DNA from: Succinivibrio faecicola
Lineage (GTDB): Bacteria; Pseudomonadota; Gammaproteobacteria; Enterobacterales; Succinivibrionaceae
Length of the DNA: 64,000 bases
NCBI RefSeq assembly: GCF_019448115.1
Contig: NZ_JAGFNY010000007.1
Span: 1 to 64,000 of the forward strand
Direction of reading: 5' to 3'
Within the stretch, counting starts at the first letter, position 1, and the number at the start of each line of letters is the position of its first letter. Under the pieces are notes generated by a model that had not been told where the DNA came from, searched no databases, and was given only the letters and a program-made list of their open reading frames with translations. A program made the position numbers and the translations under genes. This document shows, piece by piece, positions 55,523 through 64,000 of this stretch.

Positions 55523-56593
55523 TTACTGAATTTCTTCTCTTGTTGTATCACCAGTTACAACGATTTCAACACGACGATCTGGTGCTAAACAGTTAATTAA
55601 GTTTGTACGGCCCTTTACGCCATCACACTTATTTCCTGTTACAGGTGAGCTCTTACCCTTACCTTCTGATACATTTACCTTAACACCCTTTGCCTGAAGC
55701 TCATTTGATACTGCATCAGCACGGCGCTGTGATAACTTGTTGTTGTATGCATCAGAGCCTAAACGATCTGTATAGCCATATACTTCAAATTCTGTATTAT
55801 CAAATTTGTCAGATGAAGAAACAACATCATTGATTGCTTTCTTACCTTCTGCTGAAAGATTTGAACCATCAAATGGGAATAATAAGCCTGCTGCTAAAGA
55901 GTGGTTCTCTGTGATACGAACAGTCTTCTTTGGAGCTGGTTTTGGAGCAACTACAGGCTCTTCTTTCTTACCAAATGTATACTGAACGCCTACATATAAA
56001 AGACCGTTATCGATTCTTTCACCAGTTGTAGTCTTAGCTGCTTTATATAAATAATCGTAACCTGCTCTTAAAGCTAACTGGTTGTTAACTGCCCACTGAG
56101 CACCAATACCAGCTACAGCGCCCCATTCACGACTATGACCTGTAGCTAGTGTTGTCATATTGTAGGTAGGGCCCACCTTGAAGAAAATATCTGAACCATT
56201 GTTATCTAATGGCATTGCAATTCTGCCATATAACTCAATAATATTTGAATGTAATTTTGTATCGCCTGTAGATAAAGTTGTACCGTTAGATAATTGGCCA
56301 TCAATTTTGTACTTATTACCATTTAAGTAATCATATCCAGCACCTAAAGCGAACCAATCTGTAAAATTATACTCGCCGTTTAGCTTGAAACCATATCCGT
56401 GTCTATCTGATAATTTTTCTTTATATTTAGCGTTTACGCCATTTGAAAATGTGTAAGCTTTATAACCAAAATTATGATCAAAAGCGTAATTCCAACCAGC
56501 TGCAGCACCTACAGAGTAAGTACCTTCAACAGCTGAATTTGCAGTTAGTGAAACACCTAAAGCTACTGCTAAAGCAAGTAAAGATCTTTTCAT
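55523..56593 (-). CDS. ompA: OmpA-family outer-membrane protein (paralogue 1)
   Basis: The 356-residue protein has a signal peptide (about 1-20), an eight-stranded barrel (about 25-208, ending VGVQYTFG) and a Pro/Lys linker. The C-terminal OmpA peptidoglycan-binding domain (about 225-345) has GYTDRLGSDAYNNKLSQRRA and the cysteine pair GNKC...INC. It closely resembles E. coli OmpA in domain order and length. It anchors the outer membrane to peptidoglycan. The C-terminal domain is nearly the same as in the next gene, but the barrel differs. Confidence 0.9.
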   Translation of the reverse strand: MKRSLLALAVALGVSLTANSAVEGTYSVGAAAGWNYAFDHNFGYKAYTFSNGVNAKYKEKLSDRHGYGFKLNGEYNFTDWFALGAGYDYLNGNKYKIDGQLSNGTTLSTGDTKLHSNIIELYGRIAMPLDNNGSDIFFKVGPTYNMTTLATGHSREWGAVAGIGAQWAVNNQLALRAGYDYLYKAAKTTTGERIDNGLLYVGVQYTFGKKEEPVVAPKPAPKKTVRITENHSLAAGLLFPFDGSNLSAEGKKAINDVVSSSDKFDNTEFEVYGYTDRLGSDAYNNKLSQRRADAVSNELQAKGVKVNVSEGKGKSSPVTGNKCDGVKGRTNLINCLAPDRRVEIVVTGDTTREEIQ

Positions 56594-56687
56594 AATAGTT
56601 CCTATAAATATGATTAAACGATAAAAAGTTTAGTCGTATTTGCTTAGTTAAGTATTAGACGGATTTATAAGAAGAATTAAAAAGAAA

Positions 56688-56719
56688 AAGGCTATAACAA
56701 TTTTTTTTGCTATAGCCTT
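56688..56719 (-). terminator. Terminator after the second OmpA gene
   Basis: AAGGCTATA and TATAGCCTT form a 9-bp stem. On the minus strand the stem is followed by TTTTT after the ompA paralogue 2 stop. Confidence 0.8.
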
Positions 56720-56745
56720 ATAGATCAGCTTATTAAATGATTATA

Positions 56746-57813
56746 TTATAACTGCTCTTCTTTTGTGGTATCGCCAGTGATAACGATCTCTACACGACGA
56801 TCTGCAGCTAAACAGTTGATAACATTGTTACGGCCCTTTACACCATCACACTTGTTACCAGTAACAGGAGAAGACTTACCTCTACCTTCTGAAACCTTTA
56901 CAGTAACACCTTTGTTCTGTAACTCATTTGTTACAGAATCAGCACGGCGCTGTGATAACTTGTTATTGTATGCATCAGAGCCTAAACGATCTGTATAACC
57001 ATAAACTTCAAATTCAGTATTCTGTAAAGCCTTTGATGATTCAACAACATCATTGATTGCTTTCTTTCCTTCAACTGATAGATTTGAACCATCAAATGGG
57101 AATAATAAACCAGCAGCTAATGAGTGATTCTCTGTTACACGAATAGTTTTCTTTGCAACAGGAGCCTGAGGTACAGGAGCCTCAGCTTTTGGTGCACCGA
57201 AGGTATACTGAAGACCTACGTATAAAAGACCGGTATTAATCTTATCAGATGAGTCATCAGATTTAGTAGTTTTAAAGAAGAAGTCGTAACCTGCACGGAT
57301 TGCAAGTGCTTCATTTACAGCCCACTGACCACCGATACCTGCAACAGCGCCTAACTTACGGTCTGTATCGCCAGCAACTTTAAACCATGAAACAGCAGGA
57401 CCAACTTTGAAGAAAATATCAGAACCGTTGTTATCTAAAGGCATAGCTAATCTTGCATAAAGCTCTGCAACATTTGCCTTAAACTTTTCTGAACCATATT
57501 TTTCGGAAGTTCCATCTGAATATGTTGAAGACAACTCAATCTTACCGCCTCTCATATGGTCCCAAGCTAAACCTAAGCCTAAATAATCAGTGAAATTGTA
57601 TTCACCGTTTAACTTAAATCCATAACCATTGCTATCAGAAATATTTAACTTGTCGAATGAGTCATCTGTTACATTATAAGTAGTATTGAAATTTTGTTCA
57701 AAATAGTGGGTCCAACCACCTGCTGCACCAACAGACCATGTACCCTCAACAGCAGCATTTGCAGATAAAGAGCAAGCTGCAGATAATACTAATGCTAAAG
57801 CGGACTTTTTCAT
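56746..57813 (-). CDS. OmpA-family outer-membrane protein (paralogue 2)
   Basis: The 355-residue protein has the same layout as paralogue 1: signal peptide (ending SANAAVEG), eight-stranded barrel ending VGLQYTFG, a Pro/Ala-rich linker, and the OmpA domain with GYTDRLGSD and paired cysteines. Barrel loops differ strongly while the C-terminal 130 residues are largely identical. Each copy has its own terminator and leader, so they may be expressed differently. Confidence 0.9.
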   Translation of the reverse strand: MKKSALALVLSAACSLSANAAVEGTWSVGAAGGWTHYFEQNFNTTYNVTDDSFDKLNISDSNGYGFKLNGEYNFTDYLGLGLAWDHMRGGKIELSSTYSDGTSEKYGSEKFKANVAELYARLAMPLDNNGSDIFFKVGPAVSWFKVAGDTDRKLGAVAGIGGQWAVNEALAIRAGYDFFFKTTKSDDSSDKINTGLLYVGLQYTFGAPKAEAPVPQAPVAKKTIRVTENHSLAAGLLFPFDGSNLSVEGKKAINDVVESSKALQNTEFEVYGYTDRLGSDAYNNKLSQRRADSVTNELQNKGVTVKVSEGRGKSSPVTGNKCDGVKGRNNVINCLAADRRVEIVITGDTTKEEQL

Positions 57814-58021
57814 TTTTATACCTTCAAGAATAAAATATTCAAGTATTATTAAATTATTATCCCTAATTTTAGGAATGTTGAAATTTTATCACTAATCAAA
57901 TCAGGAAGATTACAATATTTGTGCGTATATATGATAATTTCTTTCACTAGTTTTCAACAAAAATCGAAAAGATGAAAACTATTTTAAGAACTAAAAAATC
58001 GGAATTGTGCAGATACAAAAA

Positions 58022-58045
58022 AAAGCCCTGAATTTTCAGGGCTTT
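58022..58045 (-). terminator. Terminator after rpmG
   Basis: AAAGCCCTGA / TCAGGGCTTT is a perfect 10-bp stem with a 4-base loop; a T run follows on the minus strand. Confidence 0.88.
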
Positions 58046-58076
58046 ATATAAACTTTTGCAAAAGTTCATAACAAGA

Positions 58077-58247
58077 TTATTTAATCTTGCCTTCCTTGTA
58101 AAGTACGTGCTGACGAACAACTGGATCGTACTTCATCATCTCCATCTTACCTGGAGTTGTACGACGGTTCTTGTCAGTGGTGTAAAAGTGACCAGTACCT
58201 GCAGTTGAATTTAAACGAATCTTTTCACGACCGCCTTTCTTAGCCAT
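58077..58247 (-). CDS. rpmG: 50S ribosomal protein L33
   Basis: This gene was read directly from the sequence: 56 residues from ATG 58247 ([20 protein letters not shown]) to TAA at 58077. The body contains [22 protein letters not shown] and lacks the CxxC pairs, so it is the zinc-free form. GGAGACT precedes the start. It follows rpmB by 11 bases, the standard rpmB-rpmG operon. Confidence 0.95.
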   Translation of the reverse strand: MAKKGGREKIRLNSTAGTGHFYTTDKNRRTTPGKMEMMKYDPVVRQHVLYKEGKIK

Positions 58248-58258
58248 TTTAGTCTCCT

Positions 58259-58495
58259 TTAAACTCTAACGCCTTTAGCACGCATATCTGCAAGAACAGC
58301 TTCGATGCCATTCTTATCAATAATACGCATTGCTTTGGTGGTTACACGTAGTCTTACAAAACGACCTTCGCTCTCAACCCAAAAACGGTGAAACTTTAAG
58401 TTTGGTAGAAAACGACGCTTAGCCGCATTCTTTGCGTGGGAACGTAGGTTACCCACTGCTGGGCGCTTGCCCGTAACTTGGCAAACTCTGGACAT
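58259..58495 (-). CDS. rpmB: 50S ribosomal protein L28
   Basis: The 78-residue protein matches E. coli L28 in length and sequence ([34 protein letters not shown]). TTGGAGTG precedes the start. It is the first gene of the rpmB-rpmG operon and is divergent from coaBC. Confidence 0.97.
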   Translation of the reverse strand: MSRVCQVTGKRPAVGNLRSHAKNAAKRRFLPNLKFHRFWVESEGRFVRLRVTTKAMRIIDKNGIEAVLADMRAKGVRV

Positions 58496-58862
58496 GTTAG
58501 CTCACACTCCAAAAAAAATAAAAAAACACATCTCAATACATAGATAAATCTATGAGAGATAAAAAATTGGTTAAACAAAGTGCACGTATTCTAACACAAA
58601 AGAAGACTATATCCCCAAAAAATTTAATTTTTGAGGCAACTTTTTACGATACATGACTTCGACTACGTAGCAATTAATGTGATTAATGCTACAGTTGTTC
58701 GTGGTAACTGTGAATTATATACCATTATTATGTCACAGATCAACGTTGAAAAAATTACTCAGATAAATTTTAGATAATCCCTTGTATAATCAAAGAGTAG
58801 TCACCATTAATTAATCTTAGAAAATAAAAAAAACTAAAAATTTAACAATAAAGGAGATAAAA
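58496..58862. other. Divergent control region between rpmB and coaBC
   Basis: This gap holds minus-strand promoter candidates for rpmB: TTGATC-N18-TATAAT at 58714-58743, and TAGAAT at 58588-58593 closer to the gene. It also has a plus-strand TATAAT at 58785-58790 for coaBC, without a good -35. A short palindrome, CTACGTAG, lies near 58672. No tRNA-like or coding signal was recognised. Confidence 0.45.
58714..58743 (-). promoter_or_regulatory. Candidate promoter of rpmB-rpmG
   Basis: On the minus strand TTGATC and TATAAT are separated by 18 bases, giving a leader of about 200 bases before rpmB. Confidence 0.4.
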
Positions 58863-60176
58863 ATGGATACACAGCTTAAAAATCGAAAGATCGTTTTAGG
58901 TGTAACCGGAGGCATCGCAGCATATAAAGCATGCACTTTATGCCGTCTTCTTGTAAAGGGTGGCGCCCAGGTCTATGTGGTAATGACTGAAAGTGCAACT
59001 AAGCTTGTTGGAAAAGAAACTTTCGAAGCATTATCAGGCCACAGCGTAAGCGTTAATATTTTTGAAGACTCTAAAGACATATCTCATATAGCACTATCAA
59101 ACGATGCAGACATGATTGTTGTAGCTCCTGCTACAGCTAATTCTATTGCAAAATTTGCTCATGGCTTTGCTGATAATATGCTTTGTGCAGTAATGCTTGC
59201 AGCTAACTGTAAAAAAGTTATTGCCCCTGCTATGAATACAAATATGTACCATAACGTAGCTACTCAGGAGAACCTGCAGTTACTAGCTTTAAGAGGTATG
59301 TATATACTATCTCCAGACAGTGGTGATCTTGCTTGCGGAACCTCCGGCGATGGAAGAATGAAGGAGCCTGAGGAAATATATGAAGATATTCTTGCAATCT
59401 TCTCTCAGGATCTTGAAAAACTTCCTCATACAAAGATTGGAATCGAGAATCATCAAGAAAAGCTTCCTGCACCGCAGCAGATACTAGAGCTTACCCAAAC
59501 TAAACTTCTTCCAAAATCCTTTGGTGCAGGTTTCAATGTCCTTATAACGGCAGGCCCAACAATTGAAGAAATTGATCCTGTTCGTTATATAACAAATCAC
59601 AGCTCTGGAAAGATGGGATATGCCCTTGCTCATATGGCTCAGCTAATGGGAGCTAACGTAACACTGATATCAGGTCCTGTTAACCTAAATGTTCCTCTGG
59701 GAGTAAAAAGAATTTCTGTTCGCTCAGCTGTAGAAATGCTCAATGCTGTTGAATCATATGTAAATGAAGCTGATATTTTCATAGGATGTGCCGCAGTCGG
59801 TGATTTTAGAGTTGAGAGCATAAACAAAAACAAGATTAAGAAAAAAGATGGAGAAGAAGGTCTTACTCTGAAGCTTGTTCAAAACCCTGATATTATTGCA
59901 ACTGTCGGCAATAGAGAGGCTAATAGACCATTTACAGTTGGATTTGCAGCAGAAACAGATAATCTTGAAGAAAATGCAAAAAAGAAGATTGTAAAGAAAG
60001 GCTTGGACATGGTTATTCTCAACGATGTTTCAAACAAAAGTATCGGCTTTAACAGCGACGATAACGAAGTGTCTGTCTACGATAAAGACGGATTGGTTGC
60101 TCACATAGAAAAGCAAAATAAACAGGTCGTTGCTACATCACTACTTGAACTTATCTTCAACGCAGCGAAAAAGTAA
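58863..60176 (+). CDS. coaBC: Bifunctional phosphopantothenoylcysteine decarboxylase / phosphopantothenate--cysteine ligase
   Basis: CoaBC carries out two steps of coenzyme A synthesis. The N-terminal flavin decarboxylase (about 1-190) has [12 protein letters not shown], the substrate motif [10 protein letters not shown], the catalytic cysteine in [11 protein letters not shown], and KEPEEI. The ligase half (about 215-435) has [26 protein letters not shown], and a KLVQNPDI block near residue 340. The 437 residues are slightly above E. coli (406), mainly in the linker. AAGGAG precedes ATG 58863. dut starts one base after the stop. Confidence 0.95.
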   Translation: MDTQLKNRKIVLGVTGGIAAYKACTLCRLLVKGGAQVYVVMTESATKLVGKETFEALSGHSVSVNIFEDSKDISHIALSNDADMIVVAPATANSIAKFAHGFADNMLCAVMLAANCKKVIAPAMNTNMYHNVATQENLQLLALRGMYILSPDSGDLACGTSGDGRMKEPEEIYEDILAIFSQDLEKLPHTKIGIENHQEKLPAPQQILELTQTKLLPKSFGAGFNVLITAGPTIEEIDPVRYITNHSSGKMGYALAHMAQLMGANVTLISGPVNLNVPLGVKRISVRSAVEMLNAVESYVNEADIFIGCAAVGDFRVESINKNKIKKKDGEEGLTLKLVQNPDIIATVGNREANRPFTVGFAAETDNLEENAKKKIVKKGLDMVILNDVSNKSIGFNSDDNEVSVYDKDGLVAHIEKQNKQVVATSLLELIFNAAKK

Positions 60177-60177
60177 T

Positions 60178-60633
60178 ATGCTGAATATAAAAATTAAAAT
60201 ACTTGATAACAGATTAGGAAAAGATTTTCCTTTACCAAACTATCAGACTGATATGTCAGCAGGAATGGATTTGAGAGCTATGGAGGATAGCGATTTTATC
60301 TTGAATCCAGGTGAGGTCAGAATGGTTAAAACTGGCTTTTCCATGTATATTGCAGATCCTAACGTAACAGCTTTGATTGTACCTAGATCTGGTCTTGGAT
60401 ATAAACATGGAATTGTTCTTAGCAATCTTACTGGAGTTATTGACGCAGACTACCAAGGCCCATTAATGATGCCTTTGTGGAATCATTCAAATGAGCCTTT
60501 TAAAATCTGCGTTGGTGATAGGGTTGCACAAATGCTATTTGTTCCAGTACTACATCCAAAATTTGAAATTACAGACAGCTTTGATGATGTTTCCTGCAGA
60601 GGTGAAGGAGGTTTTGGCTCTACAGGAATATAA
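60178..60633 (+). CDS. dut: Deoxyuridine 5'-triphosphate nucleotidohydrolase
   Basis: Dut hydrolyses dUTP to dUMP, keeping uracil out of DNA. From ATG 60178 the protein has 151 residues, the same as E. coli. The five trimeric dUTPase motifs are visible: [38 protein letters not shown] and the C-terminal [10 protein letters not shown]. The open frame extends upstream to 60130 inside coaBC, but that adds no family sequence. Confidence 0.96.
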   Translation: MLNIKIKILDNRLGKDFPLPNYQTDMSAGMDLRAMEDSDFILNPGEVRMVKTGFSMYIADPNVTALIVPRSGLGYKHGIVLSNLTGVIDADYQGPLMMPLWNHSNEPFKICVGDRVAQMLFVPVLHPKFEITDSFDDVSCRGEGGFGSTGI

Positions 60634-60641
60634 TTTTGATG

Positions 60642-60968
60642 TTATATATCTAAAGACTGTGTACTGATTGTATATGATTCATAGACTGGAGATACAAAGA
60701 TCTTGCCATCACCTGGATTTCCTTTATCTCCTGTCATACCAGATTGCATGATAGTCCGGACAACAAGGTCCTTTTCATCTTCAGATACAACAATATAAAG
60801 CATACATTTTGTCATTTCCTGGTAAAGAACTTCCCCTACTTTTATTCCCTGCTCTTTACCTCTACCTGAAACAGTTACCTTTGATAAGGCATAAAATCCT
60901 TTAGCATGTAATGCATCTTGAACATCCATGACTTTTTCTGGTCTTAAAAAAGCTGTAATTGCTAACAT
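60642..60968 (-). CDS. P-II family protein of the NifI1 type
   Basis: The 108-residue protein has the P-II fold pattern: FLRPEKVMDVQDALHAKGFYALSKVTVSGRG at the N-terminus and GDGKIFVSPV near the C-terminus. The T loop is short (KEQGIKVGEVLYQEMTK) and lacks the Tyr51 region of GlnB/GlnK, like NifI1 proteins of anaerobes and archaea. No nif gene is nearby. AGGAGG precedes ATG 60968. A near-match to the NtrC palindrome lies 84 bases upstream. Confidence 0.75.
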   Translation of the reverse strand: MLAITAFLRPEKVMDVQDALHAKGFYALSKVTVSGRGKEQGIKVGEVLYQEMTKCMLYIVVSEDEKDLVVRTIMQSGMTGDKGNPGDGKIFVSPVYESYTISTQSLDI

Positions 60969-61051
60969 AGGTATTCCTCCTGTTTGTTATATTTTATATT
61001 TCCAGAGGTCTTACCTACATATTAAGGTTATATAAGGTTAAAACTAGAAAA

Positions 61052-61068
61052 TGCACTAAAGACGGGCA
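61052..61068. promoter_or_regulatory. NtrC-like site upstream of the P-II gene
   Basis: TGCAC-N7-GGGCA differs by one base from the TGCAC-N7-GTGCA palindrome at the ntrBC promoter. On the minus strand a TATATA hexamer (a possible -10) lies 17 bases downstream of it. No GG-N10-GC sigma-54 element was found between it and the gene. Confidence 0.4.
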
Positions 61069-61110
61069 TAATAATATAAGAATTGGGAATTTTGCTCTAA
61101 AAAAGGATAG

Positions 61111-61133
61111 TACCGCCCTATAAAAGGGCGGTA
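61111..61133 (-). terminator. Terminator after argH
   Basis: TACCGCCCT / AGGGCGGTA is a perfect 9-bp stem just beyond the minus-strand argH stop, followed in that direction by CTATCCTTTTTT. Confidence 0.85.
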
Positions 61134-61140
61134 AATATGA

Positions 61141-62520
61141 TTATCTCTCAGATAACTGCTTGGTTAGAATTTCAAGCTCAATTTTGGTCTGAGCAGGTGC
61201 TACACCACCTTTGATGTTACGTTTTGCTAGAATATTCTCTAACTGAAGAACAGGATATACATCATCAGAGATTACATCAGAAAACTCTTTGTACTCAGAA
61301 ACATCCATATCTTCTAATGCTTTCTGCTTTGAAATAGCATATAGAACAATTCTACCAACAATAGAATGAGCCTCACGGAAAGGAATGCCCTTACCTACTA
61401 GATAATCTGCAAGTTCTGTTGCATTTGAGTAACCACCCTTAGCAGCATCGATTGCATTCTGTTCATTCAGTTTAATGCCTTCAAATACAAGAGTAGTCAT
61501 ATCAAGACTGTCAATCCAGGTATCCATTGCATCAAACAGTCTTTCTTTATCTTCCTGTAAATCCTTATCGTATGCTAAAGGAAGAGCCTTTACAGTTACT
61601 AGCATACCTGTAAGAGCACCAACAACACGACCACACTTACCACGGATAAGCTCTAAAGCATCTGGATTCTTTTTCTGAGGCATTAAAGATGAGCCTGATG
61701 TAACTTTGTCAGATAGCTCTACGAACTTAGCTTCTCCACTGTTATAGATGATTAAATCTTCAGCTAGTCTTGAAAGATGAACCATTGAAATTGAAGCTAC
61801 AGATAATAGTTCCATTACATGGTCACGATCTGAAACTGCATCTAATGAATTAGAAGTTGCTCTATCAAAACCTAAATCATGAGCTAAAGCTTCACGATCT
61901 ACATCATAAGCTGTACCAGCTAGAGCAGCTGAACCTAGTGGACATGTACCCATTAAAGCTTTGGCATTTAACAGACGCTGATAATCGCGCTCAAACATCT
62001 GGTTGTATGCTAATACCCAGTGAGCAAAGGTAACAGGCTGCGCTCTCTGAAGATGAGTGTAACCAGGGAAAATCTTACCCTGATTCTCAGATGCAACTTT
62101 AACAAGCTCTTTTTGTAACTTTGTAATTGACTTTAAAGCGTCAGAAACTGCTTTTCTGCACCAGAGTTTTAAATCTAAAGCAACCTGATCATTACGGCTT
62201 CTACCTGTATGTAATTTTTTACCTAAATTACCTACTTTTTCAATCAGACGGCGCTCAACATATGAATGAATATCTTCATCGCCTGCAGTAGCTATTGAAT
62301 CAATATCCTTTTCAACTTCTGCTAATAATTCATTCAAAGCTTTTTTCAAATCAGTGTTTTCCTGTTCTGTTAAAACACCTGCTTTAAAAATTGCATCAGC
62401 CCATGCGATAGAACCTTCTATATCCTCTAAGGCCATACGATAATCAAACTTTAATGAATCGTTGTAATCCTTAAATCTCTGATCTGGTCCTTGAGTGAAC
62501 CTTCCGCCCCATAAAGCCAT
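61141..62520 (-). CDS. argH: Argininosuccinate lyase
   Basis: ArgH cleaves argininosuccinate to arginine and fumarate. The 459 residues match E. coli (457). The N-terminus [41 protein letters not shown] and the fumarase-superfamily signature [12 protein letters not shown] with its mobile catalytic serine are clear. GGAG precedes ATG 62520. argG lies upstream on the same strand, but a terminator separates them. Confidence 0.96.
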   Translation of the reverse strand: MALWGGRFTQGPDQRFKDYNDSLKFDYRMALEDIEGSIAWADAIFKAGVLTEQENTDLKKALNELLAEVEKDIDSIATAGDEDIHSYVERRLIEKVGNLGKKLHTGRSRNDQVALDLKLWCRKAVSDALKSITKLQKELVKVASENQGKIFPGYTHLQRAQPVTFAHWVLAYNQMFERDYQRLLNAKALMGTCPLGSAALAGTAYDVDREALAHDLGFDRATSNSLDAVSDRDHVMELLSVASISMVHLSRLAEDLIIYNSGEAKFVELSDKVTSGSSLMPQKKNPDALELIRGKCGRVVGALTGMLVTVKALPLAYDKDLQEDKERLFDAMDTWIDSLDMTTLVFEGIKLNEQNAIDAAKGGYSNATELADYLVGKGIPFREAHSIVGRIVLYAISKQKALEDMDVSEYKEFSDVISDDVYPVLQLENILAKRNIKGGVAPAQTKIELEILTKQLSER

Positions 62521-62555
62521 AAATTACTCCAAAACAAAAATAATTAGATTGCAAA

Positions 62556-62583
62556 AGGATAGCACGAAATAAGAAATTTTGAA
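62556..62583 (-). promoter_or_regulatory. Candidate promoter of argH
   Basis: On the minus strand TTCAAA, 16 bases and TATCCT (with TGn extension) lie about 40 bases before argH. No convincing ArgR box was seen. Confidence 0.3.
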
Positions 62584-62754
62584 TAAAAAAATGCATTATT
62601 AAGGACTTTTAAGAAAGATTTTTTCAAAGATTAAATACGAAAGACAGAATTTCAGATACAGGCAAATTAACGCTTAGGAGTACCAAGCTTTAACAGATAA
62701 TCAATTTATAAATTCTTCTTCAGATGCAGGATAGTAAGATAGTCTACTAAAAAG

Positions 62755-62786
62755 AAAGCCCTTAACTAAAAGTTAGGGGCTTTAAT
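62755..62786 (-). terminator. Terminator after argG
   Basis: AAAGCCC-T-TAACT pairs with AGTTA-G-GGGCTTT around a 3-base loop; a T run follows on the minus strand. Confidence 0.88.
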
Positions 62787-62807
62787 TTAAATACGGATTA
62801 GTTCAGA

Positions 62808-64000
62808 TTATTTCTGATTCTTTGAGTTGATAGCACGGATTCTGCTTGGTAATGAGTATAAGCGGATGAAGCCATCAGCATCAGCCTGGCTATATACGTC
62901 ATCAGCACCGAATGTTACGAAATCAAAGTTGAATAAGCTATTAGGTGAATCCTTCTGGATTACATCGATGTTGCCCTTGTATAACTTAATAACAACCTTA
63001 CCGTTAACATCCTTAGCAATGTTATCAGCAGCAGCTAATAAGATCTCGCGTAAACGAGTGAACCAGCGGCCATCATATACTAACTGAGCAAATTCTACAG
63101 CTAAGTGCTCACGGAATACGCGAGTTGCCTTATCTAAAACTAACTGCTCAATAGCACGAATTGCCTTATAAATAATGGTACCACCTGGGGTCTCATAGCA
63201 ACCACGAGACTTCATACCAACTAAACGGTTCTCAGTAATATCGATACGACCTACACCGTGACGAGCACCGATCTCATTTAACTGAGTGATGATATCAAAT
63301 GGAGTCATTTCCTTACCGTTAATCTCGGTTACTAAACCGTTCTTAATGGTTAACTCAAATGTCTCTGGAGTATTTGGAGCCTTCTCTGGATCGGTAGTCC
63401 ATACCCATACGTTCTCTGAAGGTGCATTCCAGGTATTCTCTAACTCACCACCCTCTGTTGAGATGTGTAAGCAGTTAGCATCACGGCTATAAATCTTCTT
63501 TAAAGTAGCCTTACATGGAACATTGTGAGCCTCACAGTAAGCTAATAACTCTTCACGAGACTGCATATCCCAAATACGCCATGGAGCGATAACATCTAAC
63601 TCAGGAGCTAAAGCTGCAACTGCAGATTCAAAACGAACCTGATCGTTACCCTTACCGGTAGCACCGTGAGCAATAGCATCTGCGCCTTCTTCTAAAGCAC
63701 ACTCAACCATTGCCTTTGCAATGATAGGACGAGCAATAGCAGTACCTAATAAATACTCACCTTCGTATAAAGCACCAGTCTTCATCATTTCGAAAACATA
63801 GTCTTTTACGAAATCATCACGTAAATCTTTTACAATGCACTTGCTAGCACCTGAAGCAATAGCCTTCTGCTCGATACCTTCTAGGTCATCACGCTCCTGA
63901 CCAACGTCAGCTACAAAGCATACTACTTCACAATCACCATAATTCTCTTTAAGCCAAGGCACGATGGTTGAAGTGTCTAGACCGCCAGAATAAGCCAAAA
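62808..64000 (-). CDS. argG: Argininosuccinate synthase (5' end outside the window)
   Basis: ArgG joins citrulline and aspartate with ATP. The frame is open to the window edge and begins at [11 protein letters not shown], the ATP P loop, so only the first few codons are missing. Later blocks are [33 protein letters not shown] and [15 protein letters not shown]. The total of about 400 residues is the shorter bacterial form rather than the 447-residue E. coli type. Codon use (CGT, TTA) suggests high expression. Confidence 0.95.
   Translation of the reverse strand, partial: LAYSGGLDTSTIVPWLKENYGDCEVVCFVADVGQERDDLEGIEQKAIASGASKCIVKDLRDDFVKDYVFEMMKTGALYEGEYLLGTAIARPIIAKAMVECALEEGADAIAHGATGKGNDQVRFESAVAALAPELDVIAPWRIWDMQSREELLAYCEAHNVPCKATLKKIYSRDANCLHISTEGGELENTWNAPSENVWVWTTDPEKAPNTPETFELTIKNGLVTEINGKEMTPFDIITQLNEIGARHGVGRIDITENRLVGMKSRGCYETPGGTIIYKAIRAIEQLVLDKATRVFREHLAVEFAQLVYDGRWFTRLREILLAAADNIAKDVNGKVVIKLYKGNIDVIQKDSPNSLFNFDFVTFGADDVYSQADADGFIRLYSLPSRIRAINSKNQK

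Noticed and set aside
60969-61051. Sigma-54 promoter before the P-II gene
   Set aside because: No GG-N10-GC element is present between the NtrC-like site and the start codon.
62575-62600. Possible ArgR box upstream of argH (TGAAT followed by ATGCA)
   Set aside because: Spacing and the second half-site do not fit the ARG box consensus; the match is what AT-rich sequence gives by chance.
1-64000. CRISPR arrays, rRNA, tRNA and insertion sequences
   Set aside because: I read the intergenic regions and saw no regular repeat-spacer arrays, cloverleaf-like segments or transposase genes.

Overview
The window reads as a stretch of AT-rich gammaproteobacterial chromosome. Almost every gene is a single-copy housekeeping gene, and several gene orders are the ones known from enteric and related gammaproteobacteria: ilvC/ilvY divergent, yrdD-(purE)-tsaC-aroE back to back with def-fmt-rsmB-trkA, gmk-rpoZ-spoT, rpmB-rpmG next to coaBC-dut, and argH/argG. 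AT-richness, AGA and A/T-ending codons, menaquinone genes and the absence of oxygen-related genes suggest an anaerobic lineage such as Succinivibrionaceae (order Aeromonadales). That placement is inference and was not tested. I see no rRNA, tRNA, CRISPR array, insertion sequence or phage gene.

Layout. 0.1-4.8 kb: tcdA, a Toprim primase-like gene and rep, in one direction. 4.9-9.3 kb: ilvC, its LysR regulator ilvY, then pgi. 9.3-14.7 kb: a phosphopantetheinyl transferase and a small membrane protein diverge from lgt-glmU, followed by glmS (lipoprotein, cell-wall precursor and amino-sugar supply). 14.8-17.4 kb: a sugar-symporter-like permease fused to a PTS EIIA domain, overlapped by a ModA-like periplasmic protein. 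17.4-20.7 kb: minus-strand yrdD, purE, tsaC, aroE, rsmJ. 20.8-26.5 kb: def, fmt, rsmB, trkA, trkH. 26.6-29.3 kb: an outer-membrane barrel and two tandem MenA-type genes. 29.5-42.6 kb: rnb, prlC, an aminopeptidase P, pssA, recG, an AsmA-like gene and yihY. 42.8-49.0 kb: typA, a YjbR-type gene, ntrB-ntrC and a CheX-like gene. 49.0-55.4 kb: engB, gmk, rpoZ, spoT, a PldB-like hydrolase and a CobW-type GTPase. 55.5-58.5 kb: two OmpA paralogues, rpmG, rpmB. 58.9-64 kb: coaBC, dut, an unusual P-II protein, argH and the 3' part of argG.

The most unusual content is regulatory and paralogue divergence. (1) NtrC keeps its receiver and DNA-binding domains, but its AAA+ domain has lost the GAFTGA loop, the Walker A lysine and the Walker B aspartate. 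A TGCAC-N7-GTGCA palindrome overlaps the ntrBC promoter, and a one-mismatch version lies upstream of a NifI1-type P-II gene. Together these suggest a nitrogen circuit working without sigma-54 activation. (2) MenA is preceded by a same-length paralogue that has lost most of the catalytic aspartates. (3) A primase-like Toprim protein with an altered zinc finger is translationally coupled to Rep helicase. (4) A permease-EIIA fusion overlaps a ModA-like gene. Smaller observations concern promoter architecture, nested hairpins and OmpA domain shuffling.
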